From NCBI GenBank assembly GCA_012032965.1, contig JAAUPT010000067.1, positions 1-7,689 of the forward strand: a stretch of 7,689 nt of DNA, given 5' to 3'. Made by a program: the position numbers and the translations under genes. Source of the stretch: Nitrospira sp. GTDB lineage: Bacteria > Nitrospirota > Nitrospiria > Nitrospirales > Nitrospiraceae. The notes under the pieces were generated by a model. That model did not search any database, was not told the DNA's origin, and saw nothing but the letters and a program-made list of their open reading frames with translations. Shown here piece after piece: positions 1 through 7,689 of this stretch (position 1 is its first letter; every line of letters begins with the position of its first letter).

Positions 1-1486
1 TTCCCAAAGGTTCTCTCAAAAACTTCTTCACCTTTTCCATGTGATCTTCAATATCTGACTTGAGATGCTTCGCCCCCGCCTGCCAATCATCCGTCGTGTA
101 GCCCACTCGGCGGGCGAGGAAGATAAATTCGTCGGAGTCGACCGGCGGGAGGACGCGGTCTTTGGCGTTGCCCCGGACCATGCGAAGGCCATCGATGAGC
201 ATGCGGATGAAAAAATAGGCCTTTCGCAGATCCTCGCCGTCTTGCCTCGTGACAAGTCCACAATCGACAAGGGCTGCCAAGGCCTGCATCGTGTTGGAAG
301 TGCGCAAGACGGTGCGCTTATGGCCATGCATGATCTGGAGATACTGGACGGCGTATTCGATATCGACGATGCCTCCTGGACTATGTTTAAGATTGACCGT
401 GCCGCGCTCCACCAGCTCTTTCAGCTGTTGCCGGCGTAAATCGAGCGCGATCCGAAGATCCCAGGGTTTGCCGCTGTAGACGTAGTGATCGCGATGGGCT
501 TCGACGCGCTTGCTCAGCGCCGCATCACCGGCCACATGCCGTAGTTTGATCAACGATTGGCGTTCAAACGGGGCCGCAAGACCACGGTCGCTGTAGTACT
601 TGGTAATCTCGTCGAAGGGGTTGGTGAGGGACCCTTTCCCACCATGAGGCCGCAGTCGTACGTCGAGATGGAAAATGCCTTCTTGCTTCGCCTCGATCCA
701 TTGCAACAGCTCATGACCCAGCCGCTCAAAGTATTCGCTGTTCTCGATCGGGTTCTTACCACTGGTGCGACCCGCGTCGCCATACACGAACATCACCTCA
801 ATATCGGAGGCATACCCAAGCTCTCCACCGCCGAATTTCCCCAAGCCAAGCACAGTGAAGGGACAGGGTTTCTTGTTGGCCAAGCGCGGCGGGCCGTACA
901 GCTTGTTCAACTTGGCTTGGCAGTCTTGGATGCTCCGGTCGACGATCACTTCGGCGAGCTGCGTCAATGCGGCGGAGAAGTCGGGCAAGGTGGTATCCGG
1001 CTCAACGATATGTTTCATGTCGATGCGGAAGAGCTCGCGATCTTTGAAGCTGTTCAGCGCCGCCTTCCGTTCCTCGTCGGTGTTGGCCCGATTCACCAGG
1101 CGATCAAGCTCCTTGCGAAGTGTCGCTCGTGGTCTCATGAGGGGTGCGTCACGATAGTCTTGCAGAAGCGGCAGCAGGTTGCTGTGTTGGCGGCGTAGAA
1201 AATCCTCCCAAAGGAAATCGCTGGCCCCGAGCAGACGGGCCAGCAGCGGAAAGGTCTTCTTGTCGCTGAGAAAGGCCAGGGCTTCTTGCTGGGCCTTTCC
1301 CTTCGTTTGTTGCACCGTCAGGTCGAGGAACTGGTCGAAGGCTTCTAGGGCTTTGGTCGGGTCCGGAGCCCAGGTGAGGGCATGGGTGAACTGCTTGATG
1401 AGTACCGCCGTCAAACGTAGCTGTTGCTGATCGGTCGCGTCGGTGAGCTTCTGGCCATGGCGGTTGCGGACATAAAAAGCGGTCAT
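1..1486 (-). CDS. GlnE-type nucleotidyltransferase (adenylylating-half-like), partial, 3' end outside window
   Basis: The frame is open without a stop from ATG 1486 to the left edge (495 codons), so the C-terminus is missing. It encodes a GlnE-family nucleotidyltransferase; the family adds AMP to, or removes it from, glutamine synthetase. After a helical N-terminal part, the core motif LGLGKFGGGELGYASDIEVMF spans about residues 213-233, with likely metal-binding acids D228 and E230. The third acid is D275 in LDVRLRPHGGKG. GGIVDIE lies at 371-377, followed by a helical C-terminal region. GELGY.SD and GGI.DIE resemble the C-terminal adenylylating half of E. coli GlnE more than the N-terminal half. 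DxE replaces the usual DxD, which the wider superfamily tolerates. The first about 14 residues (MTAFYVRNRHGQKL) look like the last strand of an ACT domain begun in the upstream frame, so this is probably the 3' part of one gene starting near 2274. Family assignment is strong; substrate and reaction direction are inferred. Confidence 0.82.
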   Translation of the reverse strand, partial: MTAFYVRNRHGQKLTDATDQQQLRLTAVLIKQFTHALTWAPDPTKALEAFDQFLDLTVQQTKGKAQQEALAFLSDKKTFPLLARLLGASDFLWEDFLRRQHSNLLPLLQDYRDAPLMRPRATLRKELDRLVNRANTDEERKAALNSFKDRELFRIDMKHIVEPDTTLPDFSAALTQLAEVIVDRSIQDCQAKLNKLYGPPRLANKKPCPFTVLGLGKFGGGELGYASDIEVMFVYGDAGRTSGKNPIENSEYFERLGHELLQWIEAKQEGIFHLDVRLRPHGGKGSLTNPFDEITKYYSDRGLAAPFERQSLIKLRHVAGDAALSKRVEAHRDHYVYSGKPWDLRIALDLRRQQLKELVERGTVNLKHSPGGIVDIEYAVQYLQIMHGHKRTVLRTSNTMQALAALVDCGLVTRQDGEDLRKAYFFIRMLIDGLRMVRGNAKDRVLPPVDSDEFIFLARRVGYTTDDWQAGAKHLKSDIEDHMEKVKKFLREPLG

Positions 1487-2274
1487 GAATCTTCCCCGCT
1501 CTCGACATCGAACTGGGCTTTGGAGACATAGATGTTGCGCATCGCTAGGGCATTGGCAAAAGCATACAAAAAAGCCGGCGTATCATCGGATCGGATGTCC
1601 ATGACCGTATCGATGGCGGACTGGCTGTTGTCAAACGTGATTTGCACCGGATTGAGGAGACCGCTGAAGGACCCGCGGCGTTTTCCAAGCTGCTCGACCA
1701 GCCGTCGATTGACTGCAAAGCGGGCCTCTGCAAATTGTCCTTTATCGAGCAGCGCAATGACCGAGTGGAGTTCCTCTTCCAATTGCGCCTGTTGCGCTAT
1801 GCCCCATTCCTCTCCAGGCACCGGCAGCACACGAAACACATCGACAATCTTTTTTCTGTTCAAGTCGGATGTTCCCTTGGTGCGGACACGCGGTCCATAC
1901 CCCGTCCAACTTTTTCGAGAGGGTAGTGGAGCAGTGTTTTCGGCGAACGTATAGATATCTCCCTCCTCAATGTTCAACCCAAAGGCTGACAGCAGGCCGC
2001 AAATCGTGGCGAACTCTGCGAAGTAATCGTAGGCCACGATCGTGATCTCAAACCGCGTATCCGGCTGTTCGGAAAAGACGATGGTGCAGGGGTGGTCAGA
2101 CGTCAGTTGCGCCGTCAATCGGATGTGTTCCGCTATGGTTGAAGGATCGAATCGTCGGAAGTATTCCGGATCCATGCGACTAAAGAAATCTTGGAGGATG
2201 TTGTCCGGAACGTCCGGGCACGACTGACGAACGCTATTGATAAGAGGAATTTGGTCAGGAGCGCCGCGTGGCAT
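1483..2274 (-). CDS. Tandem ACT-domain regulatory region, likely 5' part of the GlnE-like gene
   Basis: This encodes 263 residues from ATG 2274; an in-frame ATG at 2391 would add 39 residues that look non-conserved and would overlap the plus-strand glnE start. Residues 25-60 form a helical lead (DFFSRMDPEYF, IAEHIRLTAQLT). An ACT-like unit starts near residue 75 (FEITIVAYDYFAEFATICGLL) and runs to about 155, with an insert before KKIVDVFRVLP. A second ACT unit starts near residue 223 (TVMDIRSDDTPAFLYAFANAL), but only three quarters of it fits before the stop. Its last strand appears in the next frame, which overlaps by ATGA. Paired ACT units of this style are known at the C-terminus of GlnD uridylyltransferase, where they sense glutamine. 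Here they lie N-terminal to a GlnE-type domain, so a nitrogen-sensing role is an inference. Either one gene is broken by an indel near the C run at 1494-1497, or two coupled genes share a split domain; I favour the first. Confidence 0.7.
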   Translation of the reverse strand: MPRGAPDQIPLINSVRQSCPDVPDNILQDFFSRMDPEYFRRFDPSTIAEHIRLTAQLTSDHPCTIVFSEQPDTRFEITIVAYDYFAEFATICGLLSAFGLNIEEGDIYTFAENTAPLPSRKSWTGYGPRVRTKGTSDLNRKKIVDVFRVLPVPGEEWGIAQQAQLEEELHSVIALLDKGQFAEARFAVNRRLVEQLGKRRGSFSGLLNPVQITFDNSQSAIDTVMDIRSDDTPAFLYAFANALAMRNIYVSKAQFDVESGEDS

Positions 2275-2292
2275 GGACGTCAGTATACCCGA

Positions 2293-2322
2293 ATAGGTTT
2301 CATTGTGCGTAGGAGAACCTAT
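2293..2322. promoter_or_regulatory. Inverted repeat in the divergent intergenic gap, possible operator
   Basis: ATAGGTT (2293-2299) and AACCTAT (2316-2322) are perfect inverted arms separated by 16 nt, about 23 bp centre to centre, or two helical turns. The repeat is flanked by two direct copies of CAGTATA (2281-2287 and 2323-2329). On the minus strand these read TATACTG and resemble a -10 element. The position, between two divergent nitrogen-control-like genes, fits a shared operator or promoter region. No known regulator consensus is recognised. Confidence 0.3.
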
Positions 2323-2339
2323 CAGTATAATGCCGCCGC

Positions 2340-4067
2340 ATGGCTCGACGAACCCCACTGCCTCCCCCGTTCTCGCATCAGTCCCCGGCAAGCAGTGCGA
2401 CTCCCAAGCCGGATCCTCGTCCCATCTTGTTGGCTGAGAAACGAGATGTTGAAGGCATACGGGTCATTTTATCCGCATATGGACTACGTGATCTCGATCA
2501 GGCCGACCGTAATCTCAATGCCATGGCGGGCGACCCCATCCAACGCCGGAGGTTGGCCGATATTCTACCGATGTTGATGGAGTCGATTTCCAGGACCGCC
2601 GACCCTGATCAGGCACTGAACCACTGGGAGTGCATGTTAGGGAGTGTCTCTCGCACTTCTTTTTTCGACTATCTGCGCAGCTGGCCGCGTATGCTTGATC
2701 TCCTCTGCGTCATTTTGGGAACAGCGCTGCCTTGACCTTTACGCTCCTTCGGGACCCGATGGTCGTCTATTGGTTGGCTGAGGAGAAAGTGTTGTCCAAA
2801 CCACCGACGCGGAATGGAATGAAGCGCGCACTTCGGGAGAGTGTTGGGCATCTCACCTTCAAAGAATTGAAGCTGGACGCACTTCGCCGATTTCAACGAC
2901 GCGAGATGTTACGCATTGGCGTCCGGGATCTGTTCCGGCTTGCCACAGTGCCGGAGACGACCAGCTCATTATCCGACTTGGCGTGCCTGATGATCCATGC
3001 CGCCTACGAGATCGTCGATACCGATCTGAAACGACAGTACGGCGTTCCCATGCATCGAACCAGGTGGGGACAGTGGTGTGAAACAAAATTTGCCGTCATC
3101 GGAATGGGTAAACTGGGTGGCCACGAATTGAACTACAGCTCGGACGTAGATCTGCTCTACATCTATGAGTCCGATGACGGAGAAACCAGAGCCCAAGGGC
3201 GTAGACGCGCCGAGAGGCCCGCAGGCGTCGGTATTTCGAATGAAGAATATTTTGAGATTCTGTCCCGCGAATTGACCAGGGTCTTGACCGAGCCGACTCG
3301 AGAGGGATACGTCTTTCGAGTCGATCTGCGATTACGGGCCGAGGGTTCCGTCGGTCAGTTGGCACGGTCGCTATCAAGCTATCAGCGGTACTATCTTGCC
3401 CGCGGACAAACCTGGGAGCGCTTGGCCCTCCTAAAAGCTTCCCCAATCGCTGGCTCACCGGAGCTGGGAACGGCCTTTGTGAGGGCCGTGAAGCCGTTCA
3501 TCTTTGGTGTCGGCAAGAAGCTTCCTGACCTGACTGAGACATCGGCTGTGATTGAGGAGGTGCGGGCCGTCAAGAACATGATCGACGGGAAAATGGCTGA
3601 TCGGGGGCACGAACACCGCAATGTGAAGCTTGGAACGGGCGGAATCAGGGAAATCGAATTCTTCGTACAGACCCTTCAAGTGCTGGCGGGAAGACAGTTG
3701 CCCGCGGTGGTCGACAAGAGCACGCTTGGTGCCTTTGGAACGCTTTGCGCGTTGGAAGTTGATTTCAACTCAAGTGAAAGAAGATCTCACGGCCGCCTAC
3801 CTCTTTCTCCGCGATGTGGAGCATAAACTGCAGATGGTCCATGATCTCCAGACCCATTCACTTCCGATCGACGAGTATGAATTAGAACGGTGCGCGATTC
3901 GGATGGGCTATGGCACGGAAGATCGCAAGAAGGCAACGGCACTTTTTCTTGTCGACCATCAACGGCATACGACCGTCGTCCACCGTACATTTCAATCTCT
4001 TTTTTTGGAGCCAAGGACCTCTCCAGCGTTAGGCACAATGCTCAGGGTGAGCAAAGCAAAGCGCTAG
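2340..4067 (+). CDS. glnE: Half-length glutamine synthetase adenylyltransferase/deadenylylase, broken by two frameshifts
   Basis: GlnE controls glutamine synthetase by attaching or removing AMP. Three frames in succession give one about 575-residue product if two indels are corrected. Frame one runs from ATG 2340 and stops at 2735 as read; one missing T in the run 2713-2716 restores GNSAALTF and LLRDPMVVYWLAEE. Frame two carries GMGKLGG (about 255-261), SSDVD (acids D269 and D271), VDLRLRAEG (D329) and GGIREIEF (434-441). One extra T at 3734-3736 then shifts to the frame ending at 4067, which holds TAAYLFLRDVEHKLQMV. These motifs match the N-terminal adenylyl-removing half of E. coli GlnE (946 residues in full); no second nucleotidyltransferase domain follows before the terminator. 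The RP of the usual LRLRP motif is RA here. The start is uncertain: AGGAG at 2311-2315 is too far upstream of 2340 for a normal ribosome binding site. Both broken flanks are well conserved, so sequencing error is more likely than pseudogenisation. Confidence 0.85.
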
Positions 4068-4090
4068 GGGAAATCCAGTTTCAGAAATAC

Positions 4091-4122
4091 GAAGGGCCCG
4101 GCAGTTTCCCGCCGAGCCCTTC
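4091..4122. terminator. Hairpin terminator shared by convergent glnE and groEL
   Basis: GAAGGGCCCGGC (4091-4102) pairs with GCCGAGCCCTTC (4111-4122) in a 12-bp stem with one mismatch and an 8-nt loop. It starts 23 nt after the glnE stop and lies 26 nt beyond the groEL stop, between convergent genes. On the minus-strand transcript it is followed by a short U-rich stretch (GTATTTCTG). The plus side lacks a U tract, so termination there may be weaker. Confidence 0.7.
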
Positions 4123-4125
4123 ATC

Positions 4126-4147
4126 ATAGCTATCAGCTGCTAGCTAT
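4126..4147. repeat. Small inverted repeat next to the groEL stop
   Basis: ATAGCT (4126-4131) and AGCTAT (4142-4147) flank a 10-nt spacer containing CAGCTG. The element abuts the groEL stop codon (4148-4150). It could add a second weak hairpin to the terminator or be chance. Confidence 0.35.
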
Positions 4148-5829
<1,682 letters not shown>

Positions 5830-5852
5830 TCAGCTTGATTTGAGATCTGCGC

Positions 5853-6152
5853 TTAGCTGGTGAAGATCCCGAGGATATCTTCTTCCTTGAGGATCAAGCA
5901 TTCTTCATCTTCGATGCGAAGCTTGCTGCCTGAGTATTTGTCGAACAAGACCTGATCACCGACCTTGACGTTCTCCACCTTCTTGCCGATAGCTTGGACC
6001 ACGCCTCGCTGAGGCTTTTCCTTCGCTGAATCAGGTACATAGATCCCACCGGCAGTTTTGTCTAATTCCTCGGTATACGTGACGAACACACGTTCACCCA
6101 AGGGCTGAAACCCCTTAGCGACGTTTTTCTTCTCCTTCGTGGCAGTGCTCAT
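5853..6152 (-). CDS. groES: Co-chaperonin GroES (10 kDa)
   Basis: GroES is the seven-subunit lid that caps GroEL and closes the folding chamber. The 99-residue product contains the family core from QPLGERVFVTY. The mobile loop region is ELDKTAGGIYVPDSAKEKPQRG, whose GGIYV supplies the hydrophobic contact with GroEL. VGDQVLFDKYSGSK and EECLILKEEDILGI follow. It has about 13 more N-terminal residues than E. coli GroES, a lysine-rich stretch (STATKEKKNVAKG). GAGGAGGAG at 6161-6169, 8 nt upstream, supports this start over any internal one. The C-terminus ends IFTS. groEL follows after 65 nt with its own strong ribosome binding site and no visible terminator between, so the two are surely co-transcribed. 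The upstream neighbour in the same direction is rpoH, 252 nt away. No CIRCE repeat for the HrcA repressor is visible upstream, and a sigma-32-type promoter would fit the context. Confidence 0.97.
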   Translation of the reverse strand: MSTATKEKKNVAKGFQPLGERVFVTYTEELDKTAGGIYVPDSAKEKPQRGVVQAIGKKVENVKVGDQVLFDKYSGSKLRIEDEECLILKEEDILGIFTS

Positions 6153-6160
6153 AACAGAAC

Positions 6161-6169
6161 CTCCTCCTC
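6161..6169 (-). promoter_or_regulatory. Ribosome binding site of groES
   Basis: The minus strand reads GAGGAGGAG, ending 8 nt before ATG 6152. This very strong site supports the N-terminally extended GroES start. Confidence 0.85.
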
Positions 6170-6247
6170 GTGAAAGTTAACTCGTGACGCGTTGACGGTT
6201 ATGTTGGGTTGAACTCGCTTGAGACCCCAGAAGCCTGTGACGGGATA

Positions 6248-6276
6248 GAGATAGTCCTTACTTCATCCGAGTCAAG
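6248..6276 (-). promoter_or_regulatory. Candidate groESL promoter
   Basis: The minus strand reads CTTGACT (6276-6270), then a 16-nt spacer, then TATCTC (6253-6248), about 95 nt upstream of the groES start. CTTGAC with ACTATCT resembles the sigma-32 promoter form described for alphaproteobacteria (CTTGAC, then CYTATnT), more than the E. coli form with CCCCAT. The -35 is also a good sigma-70 match. The choice of sigma factor is an inference. Confidence 0.4.
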
Positions 6277-6349
6277 AGGGGACGCGAGGGATTTTTATCG
6301 ACCCGCCATTTTTCGCCGTTTGAAAGCGTTTGACATCGTAACTCATTGT

Positions 6350-6362
6350 GAAACCTGGTTTC
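6350..6362. repeat. 13-bp palindrome between rpoH and groES
   Basis: GAAACC-T-GGTTTC is a perfect dyad with 6-bp arms, 42 nt downstream of the rpoH stop and 74 nt upstream of the candidate groESL -35. No T tract follows on the minus strand, so it does not look like a terminator for rpoH. It could be an operator or chance. Confidence 0.3.
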
Positions 6363-6404
6363 CACGTTTTTCTCGGTGTTTAGGGGATCAGAAAGAAGGG
6401 GGGC

Positions 6405-7398
6405 TTATATTCGGAGACGGTCAAAATCCTTGATGTCTTTCTTGACGTAATCTCGAAGGCGTTTGATGATGCGTGCCTCCAGCTGGCGGGTCCGTTCCTT
6501 CGTAATCCCGTACTTATTGCCGAGATCGTCTAAGGTCAGGGGGGAATCAGACAGGATGCGATTTCTCAGAATGTCCTCGTCCCGCTCTTCCAATGTTTTG
6601 ATAAATTCAGCCAGCTTGGCGCGAAAGAGAGTTTTGAGCTGATGATCGGCGAGCTGTTCATCTGCCGGTTCTTGGTGGGACGGCAAGACATCGAGCAGAG
6701 TGTTTTCTTGGTCTTCGCCGATCGGCTGGTCGAGCGAAAGCTCCCAGTTGCCGAGGCGCTGATCCATTTCGACGATATCGCGTTCGCGCACGTTGAGACG
6801 GTCAGCGAGTAGTTTCGTGTCCGGCGCGAATCCATCCCGTTCAAGCTTGGCCTTTTCTTTTTTTAAGTTATAGAACAGTTTCCGCTGATCCTGAGTAGTC
6901 CCGACCTTGACCAGTCGAAAGGTATGGAGCAGGTATCGCAGAATATAGGCGCGGGACCACCATGCGGCATAGGCATAGAACCGGACGTTTTTGGAAGGGT
7001 CGAATTTCTTGATGGCTTGCATCAATCCGACGTTGCCTTCTTGAATCAGATCCATGTGGTCTGCCCCGGTATGGAGATACTCGGCCGCGATCGAGATCGA
7101 TACGCGCAGATTGGCCATGATGAGCTTGACCGCCGCTTCGCGGCTGCCGTGAGTCTGGTATTCCTGAAAAAGCTGAAGCTCCTCTTCTTTTGACAGATAG
7201 GGGTATCTCCTGACCTCGGCCAGGTATTGCTGTAGGGCCGTGACAGGGACGACGGCCGTCGTGTCGGGTTGGGGGGCTAGCATCATGATCGGGCGCAGGG
7301 CCTAGCTCGGTGCTGGCAGGAATTTCGTTGAGCTTTGGCAAAGTGGGTCCCGAATCTTCAGGCTCGTCTAGTGCGTCTGTTTCCTTGGGCTTAGCCAT
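6405..7398 (-). CDS. rpoH: Heat-shock sigma factor RpoH (sigma-32), frameshift near the N-terminus
   Basis: RpoH directs RNA polymerase to heat-shock promoters such as those of chaperone genes. The intact part (294 codons including stop, from ATG 7286) carries a region 1.2/2.1-like LQQYLAEVRRYPYLSKEEE, region 2 DLIQEGNVGLMQAIKKFD, and the aromatic WW of region 2.3/2.4. QRKLFYNLKK is the RpoH box that separates this family from RpoD. Region 4 has the helix-turn-helix LTLDDLGNKYGITKERTRQLEARIIKRLR. A second frame from ATG 7398 encodes an acidic, proline-rich lead (MAKPKETDALDEPEDSG) and joins the sigma frame if one base is removed from the six-G run at 7271-7276. The product would then be 330 residues, longer than the 284 of E. 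coli. Neither start has a convincing Shine-Dalgarno sequence, so the true N-terminus is open; 6405-7286 is the conservative call. It is followed by groES in the same direction, so it probably controls its neighbour. Confidence 0.9.
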
Positions 7399-7633
7399 AA
7401 CAAGAGGGGAGACTACACCAGATCCCTAGGCAGCAACAATGCTGAAAGCTGGCCTGAATCAATTTGTGGGGATGTGTGTGTAGAGATAGGAATGGTGCGG
7501 AATCAGAGTTCGGCCCTGGCCTCGACGGCTTCATTGTTTGACAGTTCGGGTTTTCGGCTCCAGGACGTGGACGGTCTCATCTTCTGATCGGTTGCACCCA
7601 TGAACAGGGCTCACCTATAGTGCTAGGCAATCT

Positions 7634-7638
7634 GGAGG
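7634..7638 (+). promoter_or_regulatory. Ribosome binding site before a possible edge gene
   Basis: GGAGG lies 6 nt upstream of ATG 7645, a textbook Shine-Dalgarno placement and the main reason to suspect a gene running off the right edge. Confidence 0.4.
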
Positions 7639-7644
7639 CCGGGC

Positions 7645-7689
7645 ATGTCCGAGATCTGGCACATTCTGAGAAACGGCCATTGGCCCTCG
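7645..7689 (+). CDS. Possible start of an unidentified plus-strand gene, cut by the window edge
   Basis: Fifteen open codons begin at ATG 7645 (MSEIWHILRNGHWPS) and run to the edge. The only support is the well-spaced GGAGG and the absence of a stop. It is too short to identify. It would be divergent from rpoH, with about 246 nt between the starts. Confidence 0.3.
   Translation, partial: MSEIWHILRNGHWPS

Noticed and set aside
557..1198. Plus-strand open frame of 213 codons
   Set aside because: It is antisense to the GlnE-type nucleotidyltransferase core, which carries clear catalytic motifs; this frame shows none.
1476..1500. Programmed -1 ribosomal frameshift joining the ACT and GlnE-like frames
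   Set aside because: No X-XXY-YYZ slippery heptamer is in the correct phase, and the neighbouring genes show similar homopolymer indels.
2275..2391. Longer start (ATG 2391) for the ACT-domain gene
   Set aside because: The extra 39 residues look unlike conserved protein and would overlap the start of divergent glnE; ATG 2274 precedes the first family-like sequence.
2191..2577. Plus-strand frame of 128 codons across the divergent gap
   Set aside because: It overlaps both the minus-strand ACT gene start and the glnE N-terminus in another frame, with low-complexity, non-family sequence.
2340..4067. glnE as a genuine decayed pseudogene
   Set aside because: The two indels lie in T runs and compensate each other, all motifs are intact, and the same error type affects groEL.
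6153..6404. CIRCE element (HrcA operator) upstream of groES
   Set aside because: No TTAGCACTC-N9-GAGTGCTAA or close variant is present on either strand.
7440..7640. A minus-strand gene entering from the right edge
   Set aside because: All three minus frames I followed hit stops within a few tens of codons, without protein-like sequence.

Overview
The window looks like a chromosomal housekeeping segment from a Gram-negative-type bacterium. A Nitrospira-like (Nitrospirota) genome is my best guess, from the style of GroES, GroEL, RpoH and GlnE and from a GC content that looks mid-to-high. The lineage is inferred from protein resemblance alone and is only moderately secure. I see no mobile element, CRISPR array, tRNA or rRNA.

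Left half, nitrogen control. Two GlnE-family nucleotidyltransferase loci diverge from a short gap at about 2275-2339. On the minus strand (2274 down to the left edge) lies an ACT-ACT-nucleotidyltransferase polypeptide. It is currently split into two frames that meet as ATGA at 1483-1486, inside the second ACT domain, and its 3' end lies outside the window. On the plus strand (2340-4067) lies a half-length GlnE of about 575 residues with a single nucleotidyltransferase domain. It resembles the N-terminal (adenylyl-removing) half of enterobacterial GlnE, while the minus-strand domain resembles the C-terminal (adenylylating) half. A plausible reading is a bifunctional GlnE divided over two polypeptides, one carrying GlnD-like ACT sensor domains. 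The gap between them holds a 7-bp inverted repeat that could be an operator.

Right half, heat shock. On the minus strand, in transcription order, are rpoH (sigma-32 type, with a clear RpoH box), groES and groEL. The sigma factor that normally drives chaperone genes thus sits directly upstream of the chaperonin operon. A strong hairpin at 4091-4122 separates the convergent glnE and groEL ends and probably terminates both. At the right edge a well-placed Shine-Dalgarno sequence precedes a possible plus-strand gene of which only 15 codons are visible.

Sequence quality is a major theme. Four coding regions are interrupted by five apparent single-base frameshifts: the minus-strand ACT/GlnE gene, glnE (twice), groEL and rpoH. 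The four clearest lie in homopolymer runs, and both flanks of each still read as well-conserved protein. Since groEL is normally essential, sequencing or assembly indels are a better explanation than decay. Products are described below as if the indels were corrected, with the as-read breakpoints given.
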